A stretch of 64,000 bases of DNA, taken from positions 68,987 to 132,986 of the forward strand of contig CAYXZD010000012.1 of NCBI GenBank assembly GCA_964469565.1, in the 5' to 3' direction. The DNA is from GCA-2720975 sp964469565 (lineage in GTDB: Bacteria; Planctomycetota; UBA1135; GCA-002686595). The notes below the pieces were generated by a model. The model worked only from the letters and a program-made list of their open reading frames with translations, ran no database searches and was not told where the DNA came from. This document shows, in pieces, positions 44,301-52,669 of the stretch. Position 1 is the first letter of the stretch, and each line of letters starts with the position of its first letter. The position numbers and the translations under genes are program-made.

Positions 44301-44736
44301 CCTCCTCGCGGGTAGCGTAGACGAAGTTCGGGCTTCTTCAGAATTGAACGGCCGACCTGCGGCTAAGGCGGTGGACAACAGCCAGGTAGGTTCCTGGGTT
44401 TGCAAGGATGGGGATGCCGTTCCAGAGCTTGAGATCACATTGAAAAGACCCGTCAAGGCGGATCGACTACTCCTCTCGCATTCACAGATCGTGCGGGCTA
44501 ATAACGCACGCACCAACCTTCCCACCCGAGTCGAGGTCCTGGTGAATGGTCGCGGGGACCCGATTGTGGCGGCTCTGGCTGGGAACCGTCTCATCAAGTC
44601 AGAGGTGGCTCTTGGGCGTGCGACAAAGATTCGGTCCTTGCGAATCAGAATCCTAGATCAGTCTGCGGCAGCAGACCCAACTCTGACCGCGGTAGGATTT
44701 GCCGAAGTCGAGTTGCAGCTCACCTCCAAGCGTTAG
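41323..44736 (+). CDS. Large secreted toroid protein with discoidin-like domains
   Basis: The ATG at 41323 follows GGATGGAGG and starts a signal peptide (MRLPVIVSASLLLALPTPSL). Residues ~75-205 look like a discoidin/NPCBM domain (NTAWSPGPGGGAQEIVLPL). Residues ~215-460 form an alpha/alpha toroid of the prenyltransferase/squalene-cyclase repeat type: INKAIDKGVAYLLSEQELDG and ILQYQTSDGGFGYSPG. A long middle part contains beta-sandwich segments (RPVLR-free; WLTGSTGSLVPAQERAL). The last ~130 residues are F5/8 type C-like (ASSELNGRPAAKAVDNSQVG). It totals 1137 residues. It probably binds glycans or surface material; no catalytic motif is seen. In-frame codons back to 41128 precede the signal peptide and are not counted. 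Confidence 0.75.
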   Translation: MRLPVIVSASLLLALPTPSLAAQEWVFLHPSSVEAVPDTEVSLGEDGSLLVTAVANLTRLRINCPAELEKIGALRIEALPHDSLPGKGPGHGKAGNFALSELRARSVVGRSSKWLELENPTASGAGVGWPAVAAIDARENTAWSPGPGGGAQEIVLPLAEPLGRGRRTITLDLEFHTGGNRSLGCLRVSACPDQGVTAKGIAAQWGKTQIAINKAIDKGVAYLLSEQELDGSWSDQQDRYKTGGTALVAYALMKSGVSKEHQAVRRALAYLAARPPQYTYEAGTQLMAFAAADKHRWQGHSAGILDELLDWQIGDWGYPGSHGDVSSAHKDLSNTQYGALGLWAAHSMGLDVPPPAWERLAQRILQYQTSDGGFGYSPGRSATGSMSAAGVTVLSLCLPHLPVAQSREVKTAQLMGVDWLNRNFSPTTNLGHTYNAWFHYYMYGIERVGAFAEIDQFNGQDWYKEGARQIIKQQSGKGNWADPWGRQHSTTSYCLLFLNKASAPKSGPGGGSSAVTFGGDDPARDVSLRASGDSPMNLWISSFGEKLFNKYVFEGDEKKGLRIGRVDYLTAGGAILEDSREGGSEWLYTTRVPEEGWAQPGFHTKGWRAGRGAFGRVDSPQLAVATEWTTPKLWMRRELNLSLGDLVDPELHFSFGAKAAEGGGVKGKLLKLYDEEEGFAALVTDGTGELSIEQGEAQNGDQFIRVTPRQKHRVRIPGWGFPIRAKPEEGEYRYLQFAWRKPGNVMLQLAVDGAWGPSPRYFAGKNQIAFNPAIEITSKTPTRWTVVTRDLWKDMGKDGMLTGLALTAMDDASADFDAIYLARTKGDFKHRRTMVDERPEWLTGSTGSLVPAQERALVLYLNGKEAAEVSWETEGFELLLDGPELRELLVEGRNVFAIHAQNSKLGRAVDISILDARRLATVKADPTRAKLGARYAARVQFPRPGEYEVWARIQVQDETGGPPVVVDSEPMKVRVVSALDPKLLEYATDSLHNLLAGSVDEVRASSELNGRPAAKAVDNSQVGSWVCKDGDAVPELEITLKRPVKADRLLLSHSQIVRANNARTNLPTRVEVLVNGRGDPIVAALAGNRLIKSEVALGRATKIRSLRIRILDQSAAADPTLTAVGFAEVELQLTSKR

Positions 44737-44813
44737 GGCGTTGGCTCAAAACGAGCCCAAAAACACGGAAGTGAACTGGTTCAGTCCCAAAGAGCTTGAG
44801 TCTCTAGGCGGGC

Positions 44814-44843
44814 TTCACACTCCAATGGGAACTGCCCTAGAAT
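44814..44843 (+). promoter_or_regulatory. Candidate sigma-70-like promoter of the kinase-sulfatase operon
   Basis: TTCACA (44814-44819) and TAGAAT (44838-44843) are separated by 18 bases, and the TAGAAT ends nine bases before the ATG at 44853. This is the best -35/-10 pair I found. The position implies a very short 5' leader. Confidence 0.4.
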
Positions 44844-44852
44844 CAACCTCCC

Positions 44853-45839
44853 ATGACTTCCCATACGACTACTGTTCATCCTCGCATAGGCCTGCTTGGG
44901 AACCCGTCCGATCTGTACAATGGAGCCGTCTTGGGGTTCACTTTTTCGGAGTTCACCGCCCGCATACACCTAGACCCGAATGAGCAATTGGAGTTTCAGG
45001 GAGCAGGGACGTCGCTCTGCGTTTCTATTGATGAGTCGATAGAGCCCACGCTAGGGAGTGATGGTGCCGAGCTTTTGGCGGCGGCGTATCGGAGACTGTC
45101 TCTTGCCTACCCGGCCCACTTAGCGAAAGCCGGGGGGGTTAGAGTTCGCTTTGAATCGGACATCCCGCGTCAGGTAGGGCTCTCGGGATCCAGTGGGCTA
45201 ATCGTTGCGGCTCTCCAGGCTTATGCATTGCACGCTGGAATAAACTTGGAGCCCGAGGAGTTAGCCCTACTGGCCCAGGAGGCTGAAACGGACGAATTGG
45301 GGTTGATTGCAGGACCCCAAGATCGGGTGCTTCAAGCCCACGGTGGCCTGCTTGCCATGGATTTTGGAGCCATAACACCGGTGCTCAAGAGGCTTGAACT
45401 CAACCTCTTACCTCCACTACTGATTGCTCACAACCCTACTCCCGGGAACTCATCAGGGGATGTTCATCGGGCGGTGATGGCTCGCTGGCGCCGGGAGGAG
45501 CGTGAGGTGCAGGGAGTGATGGGTGAGCTTGCTGCTCTAGTCGCACGGGGCGTGGATGCTCTAAAGCAAGGAGACGTTGATTTGCTTGTGAGCCTGATGA
45601 ATCGCAATCTGGAATTGCGTTCAAGTCTGTTTGCCATCGACGAATCGGATCATAGGGTCATTGAATCTGGGAGGCAGGTGGGGGCGGGGGCCAAGCTCTG
45701 CGGGTCGGGCGGGGCTGTAGTGTTTGCCCATCCAGATCCTGGTGTCCTAGAACGACTTGCCCAGAGTGTTAGCCAAGCGGGGTGGAACTGCTTGTTTCCT
45801 ACTCCGAGTGGTGGGGCGGGGAAGACTGTCTCAGCATGA
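44853..45839 (+). CDS. GHMP kinase, glucuronokinase-like
   Basis: The N-terminus RIGLLGNPSDLYNGAVLGFT closely resembles glucuronokinase and related GHMP kinases. The nucleotide loop is QVGLSGSSGLIVAALQ (residues 108-123), and the C-terminal GHMP motif is GAGAKLCGSGGAVV. Glucuronokinases phosphorylate D-glucuronate at C1 with ATP. The exact sugar is not provable here. It overlaps the downstream nucleotidyltransferase by four bases (ATGA), which would supply the next step (nucleotide-sugar formation), so the pair looks like a sugar-acid salvage route. No signal peptide; cytosolic. Confidence 0.85.
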   Translation: MTSHTTTVHPRIGLLGNPSDLYNGAVLGFTFSEFTARIHLDPNEQLEFQGAGTSLCVSIDESIEPTLGSDGAELLAAAYRRLSLAYPAHLAKAGGVRVRFESDIPRQVGLSGSSGLIVAALQAYALHAGINLEPEELALLAQEAETDELGLIAGPQDRVLQAHGGLLAMDFGAITPVLKRLELNLLPPLLIAHNPTPGNSSGDVHRAVMARWRREEREVQGVMGELAALVARGVDALKQGDVDLLVSLMNRNLELRSSLFAIDESDHRVIESGRQVGAGAKLCGSGGAVVFAHPDPGVLERLAQSVSQAGWNCLFPTPSGGAGKTVSA

Positions 45840-46591
45840 GGGTCGTTGTCTTAGCTGCGGGGTTCGCCACCCGGCTTTACCCGCTCACGTTGAACACACC
45901 CAAACCGCTGCTAGACATCGCGGGCAAGAGTGTATTGACACGCCTGCTGAACCGAGTAGTGAGGTCGATTCAACCCACTGAGATCGTAGTTGTGACTAAT
46001 GACCGATTCGAGCCAGACTTCGAACGGTGGCGCGACAGTTATGATTGTAGTGTTCCTATCCGCATCCTGAGCGACGGTACGACTACCAATGAAAACAGGC
46101 TTGGAGCCGTAGCCGACATGGCCTTGGCCATTGAGTCATGTGAATACGGAGAGGAGCCCCTGCTCGTCGTTGCGGGCGACAACCTGATTGACTTCGATCT
46201 GTCTCCGTTTGCCGCGAGGTTTGACCAGGGCGCAGGCCCACTTCTCTTGGTCCGAGAGGTCCCCGAACCTGTCCCACCGGGTCGTTTCAGCGAGGTTCTT
46301 CTAGGAGAGGACGGCTCGGTAATTCGATTCAGGGAGAAGCCCAGTGATCCTCAGTCTGCTCTCAGTGCGGTGTGCCTGTATTTCTTCCCAGGTTCCATCC
46401 GTCAGGAGCTAGAACGCTATGCCGCCGAGGGTCACAATCTCGACGCACCCGGATACTTCCTAGAGTGGTTACATGATCACCAGCCCCTGCGGGCGGAACG
46501 CATCACGGGCCCTTTTCACGATATCGGAAACTTGCAAACACTTGAACAGGCCCGAAGGGCTTTCGACTCCACGCCCACATCAACTCCATGA
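45836..46591 (+). CDS. Sugar-phosphate nucleotidyltransferase
   Basis: The protein begins RVVVLAAGFATRLYPLTLNT, followed by PKPLLDIAGKSVLTRLLNRV, which together contain the nucleotidyltransferase consensus (GxGTRLxPLTxxxPK form, with Phe-Ala for Gly-Thr). LVVAGDNLIDFDL carries the metal-binding Asp. The GRFSEVLLGEDGSVIRFREK segment is as in RmlA/GalU-like enzymes. These transfer NMP to a sugar-1-phosphate. The 251-residue length fits a single-domain form. The ATG at 45836 overlaps the kinase stop, and the gene overlaps the oxidoreductase gene by four bases, so all are coupled. The nucleotide and sugar are not determined. Confidence 0.87.
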   Translation: MRVVVLAAGFATRLYPLTLNTPKPLLDIAGKSVLTRLLNRVVRSIQPTEIVVVTNDRFEPDFERWRDSYDCSVPIRILSDGTTTNENRLGAVADMALAIESCEYGEEPLLVVAGDNLIDFDLSPFAARFDQGAGPLLLVREVPEPVPPGRFSEVLLGEDGSVIRFREKPSDPQSALSAVCLYFFPGSIRQELERYAAEGHNLDAPGYFLEWLHDHQPLRAERITGPFHDIGNLQTLEQARRAFDSTPTSTP

Positions 46592-47781
46592 CTCAGCAAG
46601 CTCCGATCGGTGTAGGTATCGTGGGTGCCGGCTTCCTTGCACAGACGCGCGCTCGTTGCTACGGACGCGTGCCCGGCGGGCGTGCGCGCATCGAGGCCGT
46701 TGTGGCTCGGAGCCAGGAGCGCTCACAGGCCTATGCGAGTGAGCACGGGATCGCACGCGCCTGCACTGATCTCGATGAGCTGCTTGCTCTACCGCAAGTG
46801 CACCTCGTGGATTTATGTGTACCCAACCACCTGCACCGACCCTTTGCTGAAAGGGCTGCGGCGGCCGGTAAGCACATCGTGTGCACCAAGCCGCTAACGG
46901 CTTATGTGGGTCAAGATCTAGGGGGAGGCGTCAGTGACACTGATGTGTCCGACACACCCAGGCAACGCATGCTTGAGGTGGCCGTCAATGATGCAGGGAG
47001 CATGGTCGAAGCAGCTCGCAGCGCAGGCGTCAATCTCATGTACGGTGAAAACTGGGTTCATGCTCCTAGTTTTGTGCGCGCACAACAAATGCTGAAGGCC
47101 TCGCGCGGCGTGATCCTCGAGATGCGAGGTCACGAGACCCATTCGGGATCCCATACACCCTATGCCAAGCTCTGGCGCTACAACGGAGGTGGTTCTCTCA
47201 TTCGCCTCGCCGCCCACCCCATTGGAGCCATGGTGGCACTCAAGAAGGCTGAGGGTGCTGCGCGCGGTCAGGACATCGTGCCGGTTTCAGTTAGCTGTGA
47301 GGTGGCGGATCTGTCGGTGGCGGCCGCCGCTGGGGTTGAGCCAAGAATCGCGACGGGTTGGGTCGATGTTGAAAACTGGGCAAGCCTGACGCTGTGTTTT
47401 TCTGATGGCAGCCGTGGCGTTGCTCTGGGCTCGGATAATCAACTAGGAGGAATGGAGAGTCGGCTCAAGGTGCTGGCATCGACGAGCCAGTTTGAGATCA
47501 ATCTCTCTCCTAACGATATGCTGCGCTCCTACGCCGCCGAAGACGGGGCCTTTGGCGATGAATACATCATGGAAAAGGCCAGCACTCAAGCCGGCTGGAA
47601 CACGCCGATTCCTGGCGAGGATTGGTGTTCAGGACACCAAGCCATGTGCGATGAGTTTGTACAGGCAGTCATTGAGGGAAGACCCACGGCTTCAGATGGG
47701 GAACTGGGGCTTGAAGTGACGCGCATCATCTATTCAGGCTACGTCTCTGCGGTCGAAGGACGGCGGGTCAACTTACGGTGA
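46588..47781 (+). CDS. Gfo/Idh/MocA-family oxidoreductase
   Basis: An N-terminal Rossmann fold (IGVGIVGAGFLAQTRARCYG) is followed by the family segments VDLCVPNHLHRPFAERAAAA and KHIVCTKPLTAY, where the usual EKP is TKP. GENWVHAPSFVRAQQML and GGSLIRLAAHPIGAMVALK fit the C-terminal substrate domain, and the His in AAHPIG is the likely catalytic residue. NAD(P)-dependent oxidation or reduction of a sugar or inositol is expected. A short extra loop (~109-125, GQDLGGGVSDTDVSDTPRQ) interrupts the region after KPLTAY. Four-base overlaps join it to both neighbours. Confidence 0.87.
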   Translation: MTQQAPIGVGIVGAGFLAQTRARCYGRVPGGRARIEAVVARSQERSQAYASEHGIARACTDLDELLALPQVHLVDLCVPNHLHRPFAERAAAAGKHIVCTKPLTAYVGQDLGGGVSDTDVSDTPRQRMLEVAVNDAGSMVEAARSAGVNLMYGENWVHAPSFVRAQQMLKASRGVILEMRGHETHSGSHTPYAKLWRYNGGGSLIRLAAHPIGAMVALKKAEGAARGQDIVPVSVSCEVADLSVAAAAGVEPRIATGWVDVENWASLTLCFSDGSRGVALGSDNQLGGMESRLKVLASTSQFEINLSPNDMLRSYAAEDGAFGDEYIMEKASTQAGWNTPIPGEDWCSGHQAMCDEFVQAVIEGRPTASDGELGLEVTRIIYSGYVSAVEGRRVNLR

Positions 47782-49202
47782 ACCCGATCACCCGGCACAC
47801 ATGGGTTCTGATCGGCCTCGTACTTGCTTGTAGCCGCCTGCCCCCAGAAGAAGACCTCCGGCCCAATCTGGTCCTCGTCCTTTCCGATGACCAGCGTTTC
47901 GACACGCTTTCCTGTGCGGGTGGAGAGCACATTCAAACTCCGAGTTTGGACCGTCTCGCGGCGGGCGGAGCGTTTTTTGAGCGCGCATACGTCACAACCT
48001 CCCTGTGTTGCCCTGCGCGAGCCGGAATCCTCACGAGTCAATACGCGCACCGAACTCAAATCCGCAACAATGAGGATGAGGCCGACTTTCTCGCATCCGG
48101 CCTCGGCGTGCAGAGCTTCCTGCAAGAAGCGGGGTACGCCACGGGCTTCTTTGGTAAGTGGCATATTCCCAATCCCAATGCTGATCCCAAACCCGGATTC
48201 GATCGTTGGGTGAGTTTTGAGGGACAGGGCCAGTACATGGACGAGACCTTCAACATTGACGGTTCCAGATCCGTCCAGCCAGGATTCAATACGGATCGAC
48301 TTTTTGACCTCGCCCTGAGGTGGATGGGTGATCAGGGAACGACACCCTTCTTCGCCATCATCTCTTTGAAGAATCTGCACCGCCCCTATTTTCCCCCTGA
48401 ACGCCATAAGACTGCGCTTGCAGATAATCAGTGGCCCCTGCCGGAGAGTTTCAGTGATCCGATTGAGGGGTTACCTGCTTTTGTTCAGCGGGTGCGTGGA
48501 ACACTCAGGAATCGTTTCTTTGATGACGAAGGCCTCACCCATGCCATGGCCATGCGTGGGTATTACCAAATGATGTTGTCGCTGGATGACAACGTTGGAC
48601 GGTTGGTCGATTGGGTTGACCAGGGGGGAGAGGCGGAAAGAACGGCGTTGTTCTTTACGAGCGACGGCGGGTTCATGTGGGGAGAGCATGGTTTGTATCG
48701 CAAACGCACGGCCTATGAGCCTTCGATTCATGTTCCCTTGATCGCCAGATTCCCAGACGAAATCGATGCTGGCTGGAGGCCAGAGCAACTCGTCCTCAAC
48801 ATTGATTTGGCTCCTACCTTTCTGGACCTTGCCGGCGTGCCCATTCCCGAGGGGTATCAGGGACAGTCCCTTGCCAGTCTCTGGCGCAACCCCACTACAA
48901 AGTGGCGTGAAGACCTGCTCTATATCGATGGTTGGGGTAAGTTTGTTGACGGGCCGCAGGAGCTTGCTGTTTGTGGATCGCGCTACAAGTACGTTCGCTA
49001 TAGGCGCGGCGTCATCGAGGAGGCTCTATTCGATCTCCACGCCGATCCTGATGAACGCATGAATCTTGCAACTCAACCAGAACATGCCGAGCGGCTCGCT
49101 CAAATGGCGCAGCGCATGCGCGACCAACTCAGCCAGCAAGGTGCTCCGGCGGCTTGGATGGATGCTGTTGAGCCTGGCAGCGCCCAGGGTGCCCCGCGCT
49201 AG
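47778..49202 (+). CDS. Sulfatase, lipoprotein-type, formylglycine-dependent
   Basis: The start is GTG 47778, within the stop of the previous gene. The N-terminus (HTWVLIGLVLACSRLPPEED) has a lipobox, with Cys18 as the probable lipid site, so the enzyme would sit on a membrane outside the cytoplasm. LVLVLSDDQRFDTLSC is the metal-binding start. Cys77 in TTSLCCPARAGILTS (C-x-P-x-R) is the formylglycine cysteine. GYATGFFGKWHIPN and FFTSDGGFMWGEHGLYRK complete the site. It removes sulfate from a glycan or small sulfate ester. In the operon it probably supplies desulfated sugar for the kinase and oxidoreductase. It shares a CTAG with the stop of the convergent ATPase gene. Confidence 0.9.
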   Translation: MNPITRHTWVLIGLVLACSRLPPEEDLRPNLVLVLSDDQRFDTLSCAGGEHIQTPSLDRLAAGGAFFERAYVTTSLCCPARAGILTSQYAHRTQIRNNEDEADFLASGLGVQSFLQEAGYATGFFGKWHIPNPNADPKPGFDRWVSFEGQGQYMDETFNIDGSRSVQPGFNTDRLFDLALRWMGDQGTTPFFAIISLKNLHRPYFPPERHKTALADNQWPLPESFSDPIEGLPAFVQRVRGTLRNRFFDDEGLTHAMAMRGYYQMMLSLDDNVGRLVDWVDQGGEAERTALFFTSDGGFMWGEHGLYRKRTAYEPSIHVPLIARFPDEIDAGWRPEQLVLNIDLAPTFLDLAGVPIPEGYQGQSLASLWRNPTTKWREDLLYIDGWGKFVDGPQELAVCGSRYKYVRYRRGVIEEALFDLHADPDERMNLATQPEHAERLAQMAQRMRDQLSQQGAPAAWMDAVEPGSAQGAPR

Positions 49203-52200
49203 CTGAACTTGGGGCCGGCTGAGCGCTGAGAGTATTGCCACCAGCGCCTTACAAGAGAGGTCAGCAGTCTGGGCGCAACGTCGGCTGCTGCGGAGTCCCC
49301 CAGTACGCGAGCTAGGACCTGGTCTTCGTCAAGGGACAGTTCGTCTGCCAGATAGTCAAACCGAATGAGGTACTCCTCGATGGCCTCGATGGACTTGGTT
49401 CGCAGTCCTTTGCTTCTCGCATCCTTGCCGTACCGCAGGGCCTTCATTAGGGCTTGAGCGTTCCCGCCGCCCTCAGCCGCAAGGCTTGCAAGGGGGGTAG
49501 GCCAGTGACTTGAGAGTCCGGGTATCTCCAAGAGCACCTCCTCGGTGACAGACCTGCCTCGTCCGATTGAACAGGCAGCGTGGAAAACCTCAAACAGATC
49601 GACCCGCTTAGCCAAGCTCACTTCTGATTGGAGAAGATCCTCGGCTGTCTCGATGAGTTGGCCCGCATTGCGTTGGACGCTCCGAAGTTGGCCCACCTGA
49701 GAGATGCCTTCGCAGAGCAGGGAGTGCAGAGCCTGCAATCCATCTTCAAGCAGGTAGAAAACGTGGGTGCTGGCGGCTGGCCGACTAAGATCGAGCCGAG
49801 GGACCCCGATGACACCGGCGTATTCATTACTGGTCTGTTGCTTGGGTGCAGGAACACTTCTCGGTTCGGGGAGGGGCAATTGCCAATCGTCTGCATCGAC
49901 GGTACGGGCCCCGTCTCCTGCCAGTTCGATGAGGTTTGGCTGAGGATGCCCTTTCTCTTGGAAGGTGCGTTCGATGAGTAAGACATCACCGGGTCCGTTC
50001 GTGAGGTAGATCACCTGTCGTTTCTTGGCGGCCACGCCTGCTAGACAAGAGGTGATGGCGCAAAACCGGGTGGGGTCTGAGTGGTCGAGGGCCTCGTCCA
50101 TCAACAGGGGCAGCCCACAGGAGCTCTCAAGGGATTCGAGAAAGGCGAGCCGTGCCGCAAGCAAGAGCTGGGCTCGTGTTCCCGTGGAGAGTTGGTGGGG
50201 TCTCAGCGTTGTCCTATTGCCCAGATGCCGTGCCACGAAGCTCTCACTGGATGCCTGATCAACGTCGAGCTCGTACCGGTTTTGGGTGAACTCGGCAAAA
50301 AGTTTGCGCGCATGGCGGAGGACTTCGGGGGCTTGGTCCCGCTTGTGCCGGTCGGCCATTCGGTCGAGCAAGAAATGTCCGGCCAAGCCCTCGATGGCTT
50401 CTTCGTGGCGAGCATCTAGGGCCTGGAGGGCTTCATGGAGTCTAGCCAGCAAGTTCTCTTGGTCCGAACGGTTCCTAGTGAGTTCTAGTTTGGCCTCAAT
50501 GTCCGCAATCGCCTTGTCGAGTCGTTCGCCCTCTTGGCCTTTGGAAGTGACATGGTTCTCGTAGTCGTCGAGGCCGGCATCGTCCAGTTGGGAGATTTCA
50601 GCAGGGGCGTTTTCCAAGAGAGTCTTGCTCTTCGTAACACCGCTCTGCAGCGCTCGCTGTCGCCCAGTCAGCCCTTCGTAGTCTGGCAACCGCCCCACGA
50701 GGGCCTGCAGGCCTGCACGATCTCCGCTTTCTAGCTCGACCCGTCCATAGATTTCATCAATGAATCCTTCCAGTTTCACGAGCGACGCACGCTCTTGCTG
50801 GAGTGTTTTAGTATCACGGCTCTGACCATCCAACGCTTGCCGGAGTTGCTGGGAGCGCTCGGTCAAATCCTGGGTAGCAGCTACTGCTTCGCCCGCTGAC
50901 AGGGGGGTAGGGCAGCCATGGACTTTCAGGACCTGGCACAGGCTCTCTAGTTGTGCATTCAGCCCCTGCTTGCAACTTGAGACCTTCTCCTGGGCAGTGG
51001 CGGCATCTAACTGGCGGTTCCACAACTCCTGCAGTTGTTTGGTGAGGGTGACAATCTCGAAACTGGAGGCGGAGGCCGAAAGGCCAAGCTCTTGGCGTAA
51101 GCTCTCACCCAAGGCCTTCAGCTCGACCCTGCTCTTGTCGTATCCATCTAGGCGGGCAGCTAGGCTGGCGCGCTCCTGTTCGAGGGCTGTGTGCTTGTAC
51201 CAGAGCGCCTGTTCTTGGTTGAGTTCCCTGAGCCGGCTGGTGACTTCCTCATGGCTCCATCGCACCGGCTCTCGAATCGACTTAGGGTAGTCAGCCTTCG
51301 CACGGACACGGCCCTCTTGGGGAACAAGCGGTTGGGCTCTTTGGAAGTAAGGAGCGATAATCAACCCCGCTCCCAGACCCAAGAGGACCCAACCGAGTTC
51401 GTACCCCGCAGTGGCGATGCTGATTCCAGATACTACGGCGATAGCGCCAAGGACACGGATTGGATTCAGCCAAGAGTCTGATTCACTGACCGAGTCGCTC
51501 TGCGCGCCTGACCGAAGCCACAATCGCAAGCTGCGAACCCCCTCTTCAAGATCATCAAGGGTGCTCTCCGGCTCTGAAATCTGATTCTCTAGCACGGTAA
51601 GGAATTGCCCGAGTCCAGTTTGCTTGAACTCCAATTCCTTGTACCTGCCGAGCCAATCGATCCAGTCGGTTCCGGATGCAGTGCTCACCCTCAGACCCTC
51701 GCGCCCCCCGGCAGCCTCTTGGGCGCTGCGCAGACCTGCTTGCGCATCACCCATCTTCTCCTCGGCCATCTTGAGATCCCGCTGGCTCTCCTCCAAATCC
51801 TTCGTGCAGCGGCCGAGTTCACTGATCTGTAGCTTGCTGAGAGGCTCTGCGAGGCTGGCGGCCTCAATCGCGTCCTGGTGGATGGTGAGATCGGCTTCCA
51901 AATCCGCGATGACTCTTAGCTTCGCATCTCGCTCTTCAACTTGCCGGTCGAGGGTTGTCAAGTCTGTTGAGTTTGTTGCTGATACCGCTTGTGGTAGTTC
52001 AGCCAATGCTGCCTCAACCTCTTCCAATTCGGCGCAACTCTCTCTGAGTTCACGCGCATACTCAACGAAGTGTTGGTGTTTCTCGATTTCCCTGCAGCGG
52101 GCGCGCTGCTCTTTCAGGTTGGCGAGCTGGTCGCTCTCGCGGAGGAGTTTCTCCTGTTCTTTTTCTCCCGCACGCAGTTCGTTGTAGGTATTCTTCCAAG

Positions 52201-52669
52201 TTGCTGCTTCCTTGCTTGCAAACCGGCCACGCGTGGGGTTGGTGAATTCTTCGCGCACAAGTCCGAGGTCGTAGCCGCCTACCATCATCTTGCGGATTTC
52301 TTCCGCTACAGTTCGGCCTTGGGTTGCCTTGAGATCCACTAATTCTTCAAGGCCTAGGAACAGGCTGTGGGCAAGGTGATCTTCGGGAAGGCGAGGGGCG
52401 CTCGCCACTTCGCCATCGCGGGTCCATGTCACATCCGGCCCGTTGCGGGCCACCACAAGGGTGCCTTCGACATCTTCGAACTGTGCACTAGCGGAGACGA
52501 AGCCGTCTTGGGAGAGATTCGGCCACAGGAGTGCTCGCAGAGCCCTTGCTAGTGTCGACTTTCCAGATTCATTAGGGCCAAGCACTATGTTCATGCCCTG
52601 CTCGAATGAAACTGTGTAAGGGGTTTGAACTCCGTTGATGCGGTCAATGGAGAGTTTGCGCAAGATCAT
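49199..52669 (-). CDS. YhaN-like SMC/SbcC-type ATPase with C-terminal extension
   Basis: Walker A is GPNESGKSTL (31-40), the signature-like motif is QLSTGTRAQLLL near 826-837, and Walker B is LPLLMDEALDHSD near 853-864. Long coiled coils lie on both sides of a hydrophobic hairpin at ~404-441 (RVLGAIAVVSGISIATAG). That pair of membrane-type helices in the middle is also seen in YhaN-type proteins. A further ~225 residues follow the ATPase core, including a helical segment LAKRVDLFEVFHAACSIGRG, and match nothing I recognise. It overlaps the nuclease gene by four bases; such pairs process DNA ends. Membrane association is likely but inferred. Confidence 0.85.
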   Translation of the reverse strand: MILRKLSIDRINGVQTPYTVSFEQGMNIVLGPNESGKSTLARALRALLWPNLSQDGFVSASAQFEDVEGTLVVARNGPDVTWTRDGEVASAPRLPEDHLAHSLFLGLEELVDLKATQGRTVAEEIRKMMVGGYDLGLVREEFTNPTRGRFASKEAATWKNTYNELRAGEKEQEKLLRESDQLANLKEQRARCREIEKHQHFVEYARELRESCAELEEVEAALAELPQAVSATNSTDLTTLDRQVEERDAKLRVIADLEADLTIHQDAIEAASLAEPLSKLQISELGRCTKDLEESQRDLKMAEEKMGDAQAGLRSAQEAAGGREGLRVSTASGTDWIDWLGRYKELEFKQTGLGQFLTVLENQISEPESTLDDLEEGVRSLRLWLRSGAQSDSVSESDSWLNPIRVLGAIAVVSGISIATAGYELGWVLLGLGAGLIIAPYFQRAQPLVPQEGRVRAKADYPKSIREPVRWSHEEVTSRLRELNQEQALWYKHTALEQERASLAARLDGYDKSRVELKALGESLRQELGLSASASSFEIVTLTKQLQELWNRQLDAATAQEKVSSCKQGLNAQLESLCQVLKVHGCPTPLSAGEAVAATQDLTERSQQLRQALDGQSRDTKTLQQERASLVKLEGFIDEIYGRVELESGDRAGLQALVGRLPDYEGLTGRQRALQSGVTKSKTLLENAPAEISQLDDAGLDDYENHVTSKGQEGERLDKAIADIEAKLELTRNRSDQENLLARLHEALQALDARHEEAIEGLAGHFLLDRMADRHKRDQAPEVLRHARKLFAEFTQNRYELDVDQASSESFVARHLGNRTTLRPHQLSTGTRAQLLLAARLAFLESLESSCGLPLLMDEALDHSDPTRFCAITSCLAGVAAKKRQVIYLTNGPGDVLLIERTFQEKGHPQPNLIELAGDGARTVDADDWQLPLPEPRSVPAPKQQTSNEYAGVIGVPRLDLSRPAASTHVFYLLEDGLQALHSLLCEGISQVGQLRSVQRNAGQLIETAEDLLQSEVSLAKRVDLFEVFHAACSIGRGRSVTEEVLLEIPGLSSHWPTPLASLAAEGGGNAQALMKALRYGKDARSKGLRTKSIEAIEEYLIRFDYLADELSLDEDQVLARVLGDSAAADVAPRLLTSLVRRWWQYSQRSAGPKFS

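Noticed and set aside
51624..52187. Forward frame of 187 codons antisense to the YhaN-like ATPase
   Set aside because: Ser/Arg-rich composition typical of antisense frames in GC-rich genes.
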